From Frigidibacter sp. ROC022 (lineage in GTDB: Bacteria > Pseudomonadota > Alphaproteobacteria > Rhodobacterales > Rhodobacteraceae), in NCBI RefSeq assembly GCF_024723735.1, contig NZ_JANQDU010000004.1, positions 62,001 to 126,000 of the forward strand: a stretch of DNA of 64,000 nucleotides, read 5' to 3'. The position numbers and the translations under genes are program-made. The notes under the pieces are model-generated. The model was given only the letters and a program-made list of their open reading frames with translations, was not told where the DNA came from and did not search any database. Positions 37,843 to 48,637 of this stretch are shown one piece after another. Position 1 is the first letter of the stretch; the number at the start of each line of letters is the position of its first letter.

Positions 37843-38112
37843 ATGTCGATTACTGCTGAAGAAAAGACCCGCCTGATGAAGGAATTCGCGACGAAGCCGG
37901 GTGATACCGGCTCGCCCGAAGTTCAGGTGGCCATCCTGTCGTCGCGCATCGCGACATTGACCGAGCATTTCAAGACTCACGCCAAGGACAACCACTCCCG
38001 GCGCGGTCTGCTGATGATGGTGGCACAGCGGCGCAAGCTGCTGGACTACGTCAAGGGCAAGGATGTGGCGCGCTACACCTCGTTGATCGAGCGTCTGGGC
38101 TTGCGCCGCTAA
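37843..38112 (+). CDS. rpsO: 30S ribosomal protein S15
   Basis: This 89-residue protein is a standard S15: [19 protein letters not shown], then [16 protein letters not shown] and [26 protein letters not shown] is placed eight bases before the ATG. S15 binds 16S rRNA in the platform and starts its assembly. In other bacteria S15 represses its own mRNA. Confidence 0.98.
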   Translation: MSITAEEKTRLMKEFATKPGDTGSPEVQVAILSSRIATLTEHFKTHAKDNHSRRGLLMMVAQRRKLLDYVKGKDVARYTSLIERLGLRR

Positions 38113-38125
38113 GACAGAAACGACA

Positions 38126-38153
38126 GGAACGCGCCCCGACCGGGGCGCGTTCC
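38126..38153 (+). terminator. strong hairpin between rpsO and pnp
   Basis: GGAACGCGCCCC pairs perfectly with GGGGCGCGTTCC around a 4-base loop, 14 bases after the rpsO stop. There is no T-tract, so it may be an attenuator or an RNase III or RNase E processing site, as known for rpsO-pnp transcripts. Confidence 0.65.
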
Positions 38154-38286
38154 GCATTCATCCAACGGTTGCCGGGCGGGCCTGCCGGTACCATGAGGCA
38201 AATCATAGGACAGGCCACGGGGCATACGGCCCCGTCCGTAAACGCCGCCGGGGATACGCTCCGGAGAGGCAAGCTAGGAAAAACAG

Positions 38287-40434
<2,148 letters not shown>

Positions 40435-40459
40435 GGCGCTGCCGATCCCGAATGACGAA

Positions 40460-40490
40460 AGGCCCCGGTGGAAACGCCGGGGTCTTTTCT
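40460..40490 (+). terminator. rho-independent terminator of pnp
   Basis: A nine-pair stem (AGGCCCCGG with CCGGGGTCT, one G-U pair) with an eight-base loop runs into TTTT, starting 25 bases after the pnp stop. Confidence 0.85.
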
Positions 40491-40510
40491 TGTCGGGAAG
40501 CGCGTTGTGG

Positions 40511-41029
40511 TCAGGTCCGGCCCGAGGGAACGAAGAAGTCCAGCACCGATCCGGCGCCGGGGCGGACCTCGGCCCAGGTCGGAACCTGGAAATCCACCAC
40601 CAGCGTCGCCGCGGTCGGATAGCGGCGGAAGTCGGCATCCGCGACCGGACCCGAGGGCAGCATCGCGGCCAGCTCGGCGATTCCGGGGTTGTGACCCAGC
40701 ATCATCACCGTATCGCCATGCGCGCGTTGCAGCAGTGTCAGCATGCGGTCCGAGGAAGCGTGGTAGAGTTCGGGCAGATAGCGGACCTCGGGGATGATCT
40801 CCAACGGAGTTGCGGCGACGGCGGCCCAGGTCTCGGTCGTGCGGCGGGCCGAGGAACAGAGCACCTCTTCGGGCAGATAGCCGCGCGAGGCCAGCCAGTG
40901 CCCCAGTTCACGCGCGGCGCGCAGGCCGCGGGCATTCAACGGGCGGTCGTGGTCGTCCAGCGTGGGATCGTCCCAGGCCGATTTCGCGTGCCGTGTAAGG
41001 ATAAGTCGGCGGCGGGGTCCCGTCGTCAT
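40511..41029 (-). CDS. histidine phosphatase (SixA-like)
   Basis: The 172-residue protein starts LILTRHAKSAWDDP, the RHG-type catalytic box in the SixA form, and has MMLGHNPGIAELAAM with the second catalytic His. SixA-type enzymes remove phosphate from phospho-His in phosphorelay proteins, although other small phosphate esters are possible. The ATG overlaps the stop of the ferredoxin-like gene by four bases. Confidence 0.9.
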   Translation of the reverse strand: MTTGPRRRLILTRHAKSAWDDPTLDDHDRPLNARGLRAARELGHWLASRGYLPEEVLCSSARRTTETWAAVAATPLEIIPEVRYLPELYHASSDRMLTLLQRAHGDTVMMLGHNPGIAELAAMLPSGPVADADFRRYPTAATLVVDFQVPTWAEVRPGAGSVLDFFVPSGRT

Positions 41030-41589
41030 TTGTGGAAATGCCTCATGTGATGGGCCGATTCACGGACCAGCCTGCCATAGCGGCGTGATGCCGGGCAAGC
41101 GCGACGCGCAGAACAGCCGGAATCCATGCAGTCCCTGCCCTCGGGTGTGTCCAGGAAACCGTGGCAACGGTCCAGGTCGTAATGGTCCTCGGCAAGGGCG
41201 TTCACCGGGCAGGCGGTGCGGCAGGGCTGGGTCGCGCAGCTCCGGCAGGGCGCCGGCGCCGGGGTGGCCGGAAGCGGATGTTTCAGCGCCAGGGCGCCTC
41301 GCCACGAGGCCATGAGCCCCATCCGGTCATGGACCAGCAGCGAGACCGGAGAGCCATGCGCGCGACCGGATCGCAGCGCCCAGGTCACGAAGGGCCGATA
41401 GGGTGGACCACCGAAGGGCAGCAGTGCCATTGCGTCCAGGGTCTGCGCCACGGCCTGCACGACCCGGGCCGACCAGCGGTCGAGCGGATCGGGCCCGCCA
41501 TCCAGGAACTCGGGCTGCGCGGTGACATGGTTCCAGAAGCCGGGCTCGTCCGGCGACAGCAGGGCAATCGAGACATAGGGGTCCGGCAA
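41026..41589 (-). CDS. ferredoxin-like protein with Cys clusters, start uncertain
   Basis: The 187 codons from TTG 41589 encode an N-terminal domain (SIALLSPDEPGFWNHV, WRGALALKHP) and a C-terminal Cys-rich part: CRSCATQPCRTACPVNA, then CHGFLDTPEGRDCMDSGCSAR, which recalls 4Fe-4S ferredoxin-type ligands in epoxyqueuosine-reductase-like proteins. Coding-like sequence continues upstream without stop to about 41660 (PHRLFVSGTLPVQPADG), but I find no ATG or GTG there. The true start may be a rare codon or was lost. It overlaps the SixA-like gene by four bases and follows argB. Confidence 0.75.
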   Translation of the reverse strand: MPDPYVSIALLSPDEPGFWNHVTAQPEFLDGGPDPLDRWSARVVQAVAQTLDAMALLPFGGPPYRPFVTWALRSGRAHGSPVSLLVHDRMGLMASWRGALALKHPLPATPAPAPCRSCATQPCRTACPVNALAEDHYDLDRCHGFLDTPEGRDCMDSGCSARRACPASRRYGRLVRESAHHMRHFHK

Positions 41590-41663
41590 TCCGTCGGCGG
41601 GCTGAACCGGCAGGGTGCCCGAAACGAACAGGCGGTGCGGGGCCGCCGCCGCGCCGATCTGCT

Positions 41664-42557
41664 CTAGATTCGCCGTGGCTTCACCCTTGGTTCCGAGGCG
41701 CGGATGATGGTTCCGGCGCCGTGTTCGGTGAACAGTTCCAGCAGCGAGGCATTGGGCAGCCGACCGTCGAGGATCACCACCGCGCGCACCCCCTGTTCCA
41801 GCGCATGCAGCGCGGTCTCGGTCTTCGGGATCATCCCGCCGGAAATGGTACCGTCGAGGATCATCTCGCGCAGCTGCTCCGGAGAGAGCTGGGTGACGAC
41901 CTCGTCTTCGGCGTTCTTGACCCCGGGCACGTCGGTCAGCAGCAGCAGGCGATCGGCTTCCAGCGCCCCGGCGATTGCCCCGGCGGCGGTGTCGCCGTTG
42001 ACGTTGAAGGTCTCGTTGTCCGCCATGCCGGTGGCCACCGGGGCGATGACCGGGATGATCCCGGCGCCATAGAGATCACGGATCACCTGCACGTTCATCT
42101 CGACCGGCTTGCCGACAAATCCCAGTTCCGGATCGTCGGCCTCCGCGATCATCATGTCGTCGTCCTTGCCGGAGATGCCCACGGCCCGGCCGCCGGCATC
42201 GTTGATCGCCTGCACGATCCGCTTGTTGACCAGCCCCGAGAGGACCATCTCCACGACCTCGACGGTGGCCTTGTCGGTAACCCGCTTGCCGCGCACGAAA
42301 TCCGACTCGATCCCGAGCTTGGCCAGCATGGCGTTGATCATCGGACCGCCGCCATGGACCACGACCGGGTTGATCCCGACCAGCCGCATCAGCACGATGT
42401 CGTTGGCGAACTCGGCCATGGCGGCATCGTCGCCCATCGCGTTGCCGCCGAACTTGACCACCACCACCGCCCCGTAGAACCGTTGCAGATAGGGCAGGGC
42501 CTCGGAGAGGGTCCGGGCGGTGGCGATCCAGTCGCGGTTCATGTTCTGCTTGCGCAT
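41664..42557 (-). CDS. argB: acetylglutamate kinase
   Basis: The 297-residue amino acid kinase has [25 protein letters not shown] and [12 protein letters not shown], all diagnostic for ArgB. It phosphorylates N-acetylglutamate in arginine synthesis and is often feedback-inhibited by arginine. An in-frame ATG five codons inside is also possible. Downstream, the ferredoxin-like gene follows on the same strand. Confidence 0.97.
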   Translation of the reverse strand: MRKQNMNRDWIATARTLSEALPYLQRFYGAVVVVKFGGNAMGDDAAMAEFANDIVLMRLVGINPVVVHGGGPMINAMLAKLGIESDFVRGKRVTDKATVEVVEMVLSGLVNKRIVQAINDAGGRAVGISGKDDDMMIAEADDPELGFVGKPVEMNVQVIRDLYGAGIIPVIAPVATGMADNETFNVNGDTAAGAIAGALEADRLLLLTDVPGVKNAEDEVVTQLSPEQLREMILDGTISGGMIPKTETALHALEQGVRAVVILDGRLPNASLLELFTEHGAGTIIRASEPRVKPRRI

Positions 42558-42698
42558 CCTTGGGGCATCCTTGGTCTGCCAGTGATAGGGACGGGGGAAA
42601 CGGGGTCAAGTGATTAGGCGTTGGCGGTTTCGGCTCTGGCGGTTGGCGGGCCGGGCCTGTCATACTAGCTATCACTTGGACCGAAAGGGGCAACAGGA

Positions 42699-43433
42699 AT
42701 GACCGATGATCGCAAGGTGATGCTGCTGACCGGAGCCAGCCGGGGGATCGGCCACGCGACGGTCAAGCGGTTCTCGGCCGAGGGCTGGCGGGTGCTGACC
42801 TGCTCGCGCCATCCCTTCGATGCGCGCTGCCCATGGCCGGGCGGCGCCGAGGACCATGTGGTGATCGACCTGGCGGACCCGAATGCCACCATCGCGGCGA
42901 TTGACGACATCCGCGAGCGGCTGGACGGGCGGCTCGATGCACTGGTCAACAATGCCGGAATCTCGTTGAAGGCCGAGGGCGGCGGGCGGTTGAACACCTT
43001 TGATACCAGCCTGCGCGACTGGGGACATGTGTTCCACGTCAATTTCTTCGCCCCGGTGGTCCTCGCCCGGGGCCTGAAGGAGGAACTGACCGCCGCCAAG
43101 GGCGCGGTGGTCAATGTCACCTCGATCGCCGGATCGCGGGTGCATCCCTTTGCCGGGCCGGCCTATTCGACGTCGAAGGCCGCGCTGGCGGCCCTGACCC
43201 GGGAAATGGCGCATGACTTCGGCCCTCTCGGGGTGCGGGTCAATGCGATCGCGCCGGGCGAGGTCGAGACCGCCATCCTGTCCCCGGGCACCGAGAAGAT
43301 CGTCGAGACCCTGCCGCTGCGCCGGCTTGGCCAGCCCTCGGAAGTGGCGGATGTGATCTGGTTCCTCTGTTCCGGCGCGGCCTCCTATGTCACCGGGGTC
43401 GAGATCGAGGTGAACGCGGGCCAGCACGTCTGA
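42699..43433 (+). CDS. SDR family oxidoreductase (FabG-like)
   Basis: The 244-residue protein has the SDR cofactor loop TGASRGIGHATV, NNAGIS, and the catalytic YSTSKAAL with Ser two turns before (VNVTSIAGS). This is a classical SDR, closest in form to 3-oxoacyl-ACP reductases, but the substrate cannot be given. It is divergent from argB and convergent with the MFS gene. Confidence 0.92.
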   Translation: MTDDRKVMLLTGASRGIGHATVKRFSAEGWRVLTCSRHPFDARCPWPGGAEDHVVIDLADPNATIAAIDDIRERLDGRLDALVNNAGISLKAEGGGRLNTFDTSLRDWGHVFHVNFFAPVVLARGLKEELTAAKGAVVNVTSIAGSRVHPFAGPAYSTSKAALAALTREMAHDFGPLGVRVNAIAPGEVETAILSPGTEKIVETLPLRRLGQPSEVADVIWFLCSGAASYVTGVEIEVNAGQHV

Positions 43434-43461
43434 ACCGGCCCGCCGGGGCCGTCGCGGGGTC

Positions 43462-45102
43462 TCAGCCGCCGCCGGGGATCTTGACATGCTGGACCGTCAA
43501 CGGGGTGTCGTCATGGCGCGGCACGGTCTGACGCTCGATCATCCGATGCACGCGGGGCCGTTCCGGGCCTCGGTGCAACGCCGTGAGACTGTCGAAATTC
43601 TCGGCATCGGCCTGGGTGCGGCGGTGGTTGTGGCGCAGGTATTCGTGCCAGGTCGGGACATGGTAGCTTTCGGTCCAGATCTCGGGGTCCTCCAGGTCCC
43701 GCAGCAGCGCCCATTGCCGGGCGCCGTCGCGGATGCGGATCCGGCGCCGCTGCGCCATCAGCGCCAGGAAGCGGGTCGTGTCGTCCAGGGCGATCCGGTA
43801 TTCGACCAGGATCATGATCGGCCCCGAACGACCCTGGATGTCGAGCGCCAGCGGCGGGACCTGGAAGCGGTCGAGCGGGTCGAGATTCAGCGCCGCCGAT
43901 TCGGGCAGCCGGTAGCGCAGGCCCAGGGCGGCGCCCAGCAGCATGGTCACGCCCGACAGCACCAGGGTCCATTCCGGGCCGATCCCGGTCGAACACTGGC
44001 CCCAGAGCCAGCTTCCCAGGGTCATCCCGCCGAAGGTGCAGCTCTGGTAAAGCGCCAGCGCCCGGCCGACGACCCAGCGGGGCGTCGAGAGCTGGACCGA
44101 GACGTTGAACAGCGACATCGCCTGAACCCAGGAGGCGCCGGTCAGCATCAGCGCCAGGAAGGACAGCCACTCGTAGGTCGAGAAGCCCAGCACGGCGGCG
44201 CCGAGAGCGAAGACCAGGAACGAGCCGCGGACGATGGTCTCGCTGTCATGGGCTTCGCGCAGCCGCGGGCTGACCAGGGCGCCGAAGATCGCGCCGAACC
44301 CGAAGGCGCCCAGCAGCACGCCATAGGTGATGGCGCCGCCGTCCAGCACGTCGCGCGCCACCACCGGCAGCAGCGCCAGGATCGAGATGCCCGAGATCCC
44401 GAATATCGTCGAGCGGCTGAAGATGGTCAGCAGGTTGGGCGACATGCGGACATAGCGCAGCCCGGCCGACATCGCGGCGCCCAGGGTTTCGCGCGGCAGC
44501 AGCCGCTCGGTCGGTTTCGGGTGCCAGCGGATCAGCGCCGCGATCACCGCCGCATAGCTGACCGCGTTCAGCGCGAAGGCACTGGCCGGGCCGGCAAAGG
44601 CCACGATCAGCCCGCCGACCGCCGGTCCGACCGAGCGCATCATGTTGAAGCCCATGGCATTCAGGCTGACGGCGGCCGAGAGGTCTTCCTTCGGCACCAG
44701 GTCGAGCATCGAGCTTTGCCAGGCCGGGTTGTTCAGGGCCCCGCCGCAGCCGATCAGGAATGTGAAGGCCAGCAGCGACCAGGGCCCCAGCAGCCCGGCA
44801 TAGGCGCTGACCGCCAGCAGCGCCGAGACGACGCACATGAAGACCTGCGCCACCAGCATGACCTTGCGACGCTCGAAATTGTCGGCCAGCGCGCCGGCCG
44901 CCAGCGCCAGGAAGAACACCGGCAGCGTCGTCGAGGCCTGGACCAGTGCCACCATCCCGTCCGAGACATCCAGCGCCGTCATCATCCAGCCCGAGCCGAC
45001 GGACTGCACCAGCCCGCCCAGATTGGAGGCCAATGTGGCGATCCAGAGCGAGCGGAACGCGGTGTGTTTCAGTGGCGCGAGAGGGGACGGGCGGTTCGGC
45101 AT
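43462..45102 (-). CDS. MFS transporter with C-terminal ABM-like domain
   Basis: The 546-residue protein has an MFS_3 membrane part (residues 1-400), with SLWIATLASNLGGLVQSVGS at the start and NNPAWQSSMLDLVPKEDL, and then a soluble C-terminal domain of about 120 residues. This tail (PIMILVEYRIALDDTTRFL, then RDGARQWALLRDLEDPEIW, WHEYLRHNHR) has the pattern of a dimeric alpha-beta barrel of the antibiotic biosynthesis monooxygenase type. Such fusions occur in proteobacterial exporters. The role of the tail is unknown, perhaps ligand sensing. Confidence 0.88.
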   Translation of the reverse strand: MPNRPSPLAPLKHTAFRSLWIATLASNLGGLVQSVGSGWMMTALDVSDGMVALVQASTTLPVFFLALAAGALADNFERRKVMLVAQVFMCVVSALLAVSAYAGLLGPWSLLAFTFLIGCGGALNNPAWQSSMLDLVPKEDLSAAVSLNAMGFNMMRSVGPAVGGLIVAFAGPASAFALNAVSYAAVIAALIRWHPKPTERLLPRETLGAAMSAGLRYVRMSPNLLTIFSRSTIFGISGISILALLPVVARDVLDGGAITYGVLLGAFGFGAIFGALVSPRLREAHDSETIVRGSFLVFALGAAVLGFSTYEWLSFLALMLTGASWVQAMSLFNVSVQLSTPRWVVGRALALYQSCTFGGMTLGSWLWGQCSTGIGPEWTLVLSGVTMLLGAALGLRYRLPESAALNLDPLDRFQVPPLALDIQGRSGPIMILVEYRIALDDTTRFLALMAQRRRIRIRDGARQWALLRDLEDPEIWTESYHVPTWHEYLRHNHRRTQADAENFDSLTALHRGPERPRVHRMIERQTVPRHDDTPLTVQHVKIPGGG

Positions 45103-45202
45103 CGGGACTCCTGCGGCGCAGAGTAGCAGGTCGGTTCGCGGGGTCGAGAGGGGGAACGACGGGAGCCGGGGTTTCGTCCCGGGCTGTGCCCGGGCCGACC
45201 GG

Positions 45203-45222
45203 CCGGGGGCTGCCGCCCCCGG
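45203..45222. repeat. GC-rich hairpin of the Rhodobacterales intergenic type
   Basis: CCGGGGGC and GCCCCCGG form a perfect 8-bp stem around TGCC, followed by GACCCCCGCGGATATTT. I recall very similar hairpins with a GGATATTT tail as a common intergenic element and probable terminator in Rhodobacterales genomes. Only one copy was noticed in this window. Confidence 0.5.
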
Positions 45223-45301
45223 ACCCCCGCGGATATTTCCAAGGTAAAGCCTGTGCGGGCGGCGCCAGGCGCCCGAAGCGGTATTCCGTTGCGGTGTGGC
45301 T

Positions 45302-45949
45302 TCAGTCGATCGCGGCGATGGCGGCGCGGAGCACGTCGATTCCGTCGCCCTTTTCCGAGGAGGTGAGGATCATCTCGGGATAGGCGGCGGGGTGCTTCTG
45401 CAAGGCGGCGCGGACCTGGGCCAGCAGCGCCGGATGCTCCGAGACCTTGATCTTGTCGGCCTTGGTCAGGACCACCTGGAAGGGCACCGCGGCCTTGTCG
45501 AGAAGGCCCAGGATCTCGTCATCGACCGGCTTCACGCCGTGCCGGCTGTCGATCAGCACGAAGGCGCGGCGCAGATTGGCCCGGCCCTGCAGGTAGCGTT
45601 TCAGCAGCGCCTGCCATTTTTCGACCACGACCTTCGGCGCCTCGGCAAAGCCGTAGCCGGGCAGATCGACCAGGTAGCGGTCGGCAAGGGTGAAGAAGTT
45701 GATTTCCTGCGTCCGGCCCGGCGTGTTCGACGCGCGGGCCAGCGCCTTGCGATTGGTGATCGCGTTGATCAGGCTGGATTTCCCGACATTCGAGCGGCCC
45801 GCGAAACAGACCTCGACCCGGTCGTCCGGCGGCAATCCGGACATTGCCACCACGCCTTTCAGGAATTCCGCCCCCTGAGCGAACATCCGGCGCCCGGACT
45901 CGATCTGCGAAGGCTCGGGGGCTGCGAGCGGGAAGGGCAGTTGCATCAT
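45302..45949 (-). CDS. engB: ribosome biogenesis GTPase EngB (YsxC/YihA)
   Basis: The 215-residue GTPase has G1 GRSNVGKSSLIN, G2/G3 NTPGRTQEINFF and DLPGYGFAEAP, and G4 TKADK. EngB acts in 50S assembly. Its ATG overlaps the stop of the MOSC gene by four bases; yidC-MOSC-engB is one operon here. Confidence 0.96.
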   Translation of the reverse strand: MMQLPFPLAAPEPSQIESGRRMFAQGAEFLKGVVAMSGLPPDDRVEVCFAGRSNVGKSSLINAITNRKALARASNTPGRTQEINFFTLADRYLVDLPGYGFAEAPKVVVEKWQALLKRYLQGRANLRRAFVLIDSRHGVKPVDDEILGLLDKAAVPFQVVLTKADKIKVSEHPALLAQVRAALQKHPAAYPEMILTSSEKGDGIDVLRAAIAAID

Positions 45950-46692
45950 ATCAGCTCCAACCGGTCGCCCAGAGCGATGCGGCCGGATTCGGCCACCGTG
46001 ACATAGATGCCGAAATCCTGATGCCCCCAGGTTGCATTCAGGGTGCCGAGAGTATCGGCATCGGTTTCGCCGGTCGCCGGGTTGGCCTTGGTGGCGTTGC
46101 AGCGGGTGATCCGCGCCTCGACCTTCAGCACCGCCTCCCCGAGCCGCAGGCTGCGCCCGATCCAGTCCCATTCCGCCCATGGGTCCAGACCGTCGATCAG
46201 CAGGTTGCCGCGCCAGCGCTCGGGCGAGAGGTCGATGCCGATCGCTTCCGACAGCGCCTGATTCGTGGCGCTGTTGAGCAGGGAGATCGAGGGAAAGGGC
46301 GTATCGGTCATGCCGCGCCCGGGCACCTGGACGAGGCGCACGGAACGGGCGCGGTCGGCGGGCATCAACGGGCCCACCCAGTCGATCATGCGCTGGCCTT
46401 CGGTGGCCGGGTCGAATTCGAGCGGCGGCAGCTCGGGATGGGTCAGGGCGATCCGGCCGCTTTCCTCGTCGAGCGTCGAACGGATCGCCGTCAACGAGCC
46501 GACCTTGGCGGCGCGGGTGAAATTGACGCAGGGCACCCAGGCGCTGCCGTCCGCCTTCGAGGCGTCATGCGCGACCGCCCAGAGCCGGTCGCCGGGCAGC
46601 GTCTCGCCGGCGGCCAGGGTGACATGGTCGAGAGACTCGCGCCCATGCGACTTGATCGGATGCCGCCAGATATGGGCGAGCGTTCCGGTCAT
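45946..46692 (-). CDS. MOSC domain protein
   Basis: The 248-residue protein has an N-terminal MOSC_N-like part (HIWRHPIKSHGRESLDHVTL) and the MOSC beta-barrel with LINSATNQALSEAIG-like and RCNATKANPATGE, which keeps the sulfur-binding Cys. MOSC proteins move sulfur or bind molybdenum cofactor. Between yidC and engB, it overlaps each by four bases. Confidence 0.88.
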   Translation of the reverse strand: MTGTLAHIWRHPIKSHGRESLDHVTLAAGETLPGDRLWAVAHDASKADGSAWVPCVNFTRAAKVGSLTAIRSTLDEESGRIALTHPELPPLEFDPATEGQRMIDWVGPLMPADRARSVRLVQVPGRGMTDTPFPSISLLNSATNQALSEAIGIDLSPERWRGNLLIDGLDPWAEWDWIGRSLRLGEAVLKVEARITRCNATKANPATGETDADTLGTLNATWGHQDFGIYVTVAESGRIALGDRLELI

Positions 46693-48542
46693 TTCTTCCG
46701 GCTGGGCTTCTTGGCCGAATTCGCCGCCTTTTCAGGCACCGGCACCGGTTTCTTGCGCGTCAGGCTGGCCTTGATGTTGCCGAAGACATCCGGCTTGTGG
46801 CCGTGGCTGCGCATGATCAGGTACTGCTGCACGAAGGTGATCGTGTTGTTGGTGATCCAGTAGAGCACCAGCCCCGAGGCGAAGGAACCGAGCATGAACA
46901 TGAACACCCAGGGCATCCAGGCGAAGATCATCTGCTGGGTCGGGTCGGTGGGCGCCGGGTTCAGCTTCTGCTGCAGCCACATCGAGATGCCGAGGAAGAT
47001 CGGCAGGATGCCCAGAGAGATAATGTGCAGCATCGATCCGGGATCGGGCGCGGCATAGGGCAGCAGGCCGAAGAGATTCAGGATCGACGAGGGGTCCGGT
47101 GCCGAGAGGTCGCGGATCCAGCCGATCCAGGGGGCATGGCGCAGCTCGATGGTGACGAAGATCACCTTGTAGAGCGAGAAGAAGATCGGGATCTGGATCA
47201 GGATCGGCAGACAGCCCGCCGCCGGATTGACCTTGTTGTCCCGGTAGAGCTTCATCGTGCCCTGCTGCAACGCCGCGCGGTCGTCGCCGAATTTCTTCTT
47301 CAGCTCCTCCATCTGCGGCTGCAGTTCCTTCATCCGGGCCATCGAGACATAGGACTTGTAGGCCAGCGGCAGGACCAGCGCCTTCAGCACCACGGTCAGG
47401 GCGATGATCGACCAGCCCATGTTGCCGATGAAGCCGTGCAGCCAGTGCAGCACGAAGAAGATCGGCTTGGTCAGGAAGAAGAACCAGCCCCAGTCGATCG
47501 AGTCGATGAAGTGATAGACGCCGTCCTTGTTCTGGTAGTTGCGGATCGTGTCCCATTCCTTGGCGCCGGCGAACAGCCGCGAGGTCGAGGACACGGTGGC
47601 GCCCGGGGCGACCTCGGTGACCGGCATCCGGGCGTCGACCTGGTAGGTATCGGCGGCGGGGGTATATTTCGCGACCGAGGTGAAGGCCTGACCCATGTTC
47701 GGGATCAGCGTGGTCATCCAGTAGGCGTCGGTAAAGCCGATCCAGCCGTTCTCGGTGGCCTCGTATTTCTTGCCGACCGCGCCTTCGAGCGGGTCTTCCT
47801 TGGGCATCTTGGCGTATTTGATCTCGTCCAGCTTGCCGTCGGCGAGCGAGATCACCCCTTCGTGGCGCACATAGACGGCGCGGCCTTCGGGCTTGCCCTT
47901 GCGGAAGACCTGGGCATAGGGGAACAGCCGCACCGGGGTGGTGCCGGTGTTCTCGACGCTCTGCTCGACGGTGAACATGAAGTTGTCATCGACCGAGATG
48001 GTGCGGTGGAAGATCAGGCCCTGGCCGTTGTCCCATTTCATCCGGACCGGGGTGGTTTCGGTCAGGGTGTCGCCGCTTTCCAGCGTATACAGCGTGGTGG
48101 CATCGGGGACCGCATCGGCGGGCAGGTCGCCGGCGGGGCCCCAGCCGTAGACCGCGTAATAGGCGTGTTCGGTGCCGACCGGCGACAGCAGGGTGACCGG
48201 CGGGCTCTCTGGATCAAGAGTCTCGCGGTAGTCCTTCAGCGCCAGCGTGTCGATCCGGCCGCCCAGCAGCGACAGGGCGCCTTGCAGGCGGGCGGTGTCG
48301 ATGGTGACGCGGGGGGCGTTCTTCAGCGCCTCGGCCGTTTCGGAAGCCGGGGCCGCGGCGGCGGGCACCTCGGCGGCCGGAGGCGGCGTCACCGCGATGG
48401 GCGCGCCCGAAGCATCGGTCGCCACCGTGCCGGGTTCCGGCACCGTCGGTGTGGCGGGCGGAAAGAAGGTGAGCCAGACCAGCATCACCAATCCGCTCAG
48501 CACGATCGCCAGAATGAGGTTCTTGTTGTTGTCGCTGTCCAT
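46689..48542 (-). CDS. yidC: membrane protein insertase YidC
   Basis: The 617-residue insertase has an N-terminal helix (NLILAIVLSGLVMLVWLTF), a large periplasmic beta domain (about 80-370) and the conserved five-helix core: WGWFFFLTKPIFFVLHWLHG, PLAYKSYVSMARMKELQPQM, then MPWVFMFMLGSFASGLVLYW. It inserts membrane proteins alone and with SecYEG. The basic C-tail (KKPSRKK) is normal for ribosome contact. Confidence 0.97.
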   Translation of the reverse strand: MDSDNNKNLILAIVLSGLVMLVWLTFFPPATPTVPEPGTVATDASGAPIAVTPPPAAEVPAAAAPASETAEALKNAPRVTIDTARLQGALSLLGGRIDTLALKDYRETLDPESPPVTLLSPVGTEHAYYAVYGWGPAGDLPADAVPDATTLYTLESGDTLTETTPVRMKWDNGQGLIFHRTISVDDNFMFTVEQSVENTGTTPVRLFPYAQVFRKGKPEGRAVYVRHEGVISLADGKLDEIKYAKMPKEDPLEGAVGKKYEATENGWIGFTDAYWMTTLIPNMGQAFTSVAKYTPAADTYQVDARMPVTEVAPGATVSSTSRLFAGAKEWDTIRNYQNKDGVYHFIDSIDWGWFFFLTKPIFFVLHWLHGFIGNMGWSIIALTVVLKALVLPLAYKSYVSMARMKELQPQMEELKKKFGDDRAALQQGTMKLYRDNKVNPAAGCLPILIQIPIFFSLYKVIFVTIELRHAPWIGWIRDLSAPDPSSILNLFGLLPYAAPDPGSMLHIISLGILPIFLGISMWLQQKLNPAPTDPTQQMIFAWMPWVFMFMLGSFASGLVLYWITNNTITFVQQYLIMRSHGHKPDVFGNIKASLTRKKPVPVPEKAANSAKKPSRKK

Positions 48543-48637
48543 GGCTGGACCACCTGCCTTGCCCGGAATCTGTTCGGGGGTTCAACAGGGCGCTCGGCCA
48601 AAGGTCAAGGGGTTTCCCGGCACGAGGATGCCGGATG

